NCBI GenBank assembly: GCA_913054485.1
Contig: CAJXHQ010000202.1
Span: 1-6,150, forward strand
Direction: 5' to 3'
DNA from: an uncultured Paracoccaceae bacterium
GTDB taxonomy: Bacteria; Pseudomonadota; Alphaproteobacteria; Rhodobacterales; Rhodobacteraceae
Length of the DNA stretch: 6,150 bases
The notes under the pieces are model-generated. The model saw only the letters and a program-made list of their open reading frames with translations, did no database searches and had not been told where the DNA came from. Of this stretch, positions 5,689-6,150 are shown piece by piece (positions within the stretch are counted from its first letter, which is position 1; each line of letters starts with the position of its first letter). Made by a program: the position numbers and the translations under genes.

Positions 5689-6150
5689 TCACGGGAAGAG
5701 CGGGGCCATCATCAGACCCGCTGTCTCCTCCTCACCTAACATCAGGTTTGCGTTCTGCAAGGCCTGCCCGCTGCTGCCCTTGGTCAGGTTGTCCAGCGCG
5801 GCGGTCACAATTGTGCGGCCCTCGATCCTGTCGGCGGCAACACCGATATGGCAGAAGTTCGAGCCCCGCACGTGACGCGTGGAAGGCGCCTCGCCCAGCG
5901 GCAGCAGTTCGATGAAGGGCTCATCCGCGTAGGCCTTGGCAAAGCTTGCGTGGATTGCTTCGGCGTCACCCTTCACATAGACGGTCGCAAGGATGCCCCG
6001 GTTGGCGGGCACCAGATGCGGCGTGAACTGCACCTTCACCGGGCGGCCCGCGATGGCCGAAAACTCCTGGTCGAACTCGCCCAGGTGCCGGTGGGTGCCG
6101 CCGATGGCATAAGGGTGGTAGCCCTCGCTCAGCTCGGCGTGCAGCAGGTT
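5689..6150 (-). CDS. argC: N-acetyl-gamma-glutamyl-phosphate reductase ArgC (5' end outside window)
   Basis: ArgC reduces N-acetylglutamyl-5-phosphate to the semialdehyde with NADPH in arginine biosynthesis, in the cytoplasm. Only the C-terminal 153 residues are visible, in frame to the window edge; the family is about 340 long. The catalytic cysteine and the nucleotide-binding N-terminus are therefore off-window. Diagnostic motifs are [13 protein letters not shown] with the conserved HRH (fragment residues 20-22), [18 protein letters not shown] (42-59), RGSNFCHIG, and [20 protein letters not shown] (118-137) ending in APLFP. The stop is shared with the ccmE ribosome site 7 nt upstream of ccmE, so the two are co-transcribed. 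This pairing of an amino-acid biosynthesis gene with ccmE is functionally unrelated and probably just inherited gene order. Confidence 0.95.
   Translation of the reverse strand, partial: NLLHAELSEGYHPYAIGGTHRHLGEFDQEFSAIAGRPVKVQFTPHLVPANRGILATVYVKGDAEAIHASFAKAYADEPFIELLPLGEAPSTRHVRGSNFCHIGVAADRIEGRTIVTAALDNLTKGSSGQALQNANLMLGEEETAGLMMAPLFP

Noticed and set aside
4713..5915. 400-codon open frame on the plus strand across the muramidase, ccmE and part of argC
   Set aside because: It crosses three convincing minus-strand genes and the terminator, and its product resembles no family I know.

Overview
The window reads as chromosomal DNA from a high-GC alphaproteobacterium of the Rhodobacteraceae, most likely the Roseobacter group (Phaeobacter/Leisingera/Ruegeria-like). 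This rests on protein resemblance, strong G/C third-position bias, and the neighbourhood argC-ccmE / GH108 endolysin-holin / ccmF-ccmH / DUF2087 / enoyl-CoA hydratase. I recall that arrangement from this family but could not search for it. All eight genes lie on the minus strand, so transcription runs from high to low coordinates. The long open frames on the plus strand are antisense shadows.

Layout in transcription order. (1) 6150-5232: the 3' part of argC (arginine biosynthesis), then ccmE (periplasmic haem chaperone) 7 nt downstream. The pair ends at a strong intrinsic terminator (5171-5205). (2) 5009-3892: a two-gene lysis cassette, a GH108-type N-acetylmuramidase (endolysin) overlapping by 10 bp a small 3TM-type holin. 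Its upstream gap carries an operator-like inverted repeat. No phage structural gene is visible. The pair resembles the lysis genes that release gene transfer agent (GTA) particles in Rhodobacter capsulatus. (3) 3817-1433: ccmF and ccmH, the haem-ligation part of the system I cytochrome c maturation machinery, joined by an ATGA overlap. (4) 1237-722: a DUF2087 protein of unknown function. (5) 649-1: a PaaG-like enoyl-CoA hydratase/isomerase, cut by the window edge.

The most striking observation is that ccmF is broken. The N-terminal 171 codons and the C-terminal ~472 codons are both well conserved but lie in different frames. They meet at 3304-3310, exactly where the family has its HPP(L/F)LYxGYVG segment. 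Against the family consensus, about 38 bp are missing, apparently lost between short CTTTC/GCTTTC repeats. The loss includes the conserved histidine equivalent to E. coli CcmF His173. If real, the strain should be defective in c-type cytochrome assembly, and translation of the coupled ccmH may also suffer. If not, it is a local sequence error.

The second theme is the lysis cassette sitting inside the ccm locus. The ccmE terminator insulates it from read-through, and its endolysin carries an EF-hand/dockerin-like acidic loop that could bind calcium.
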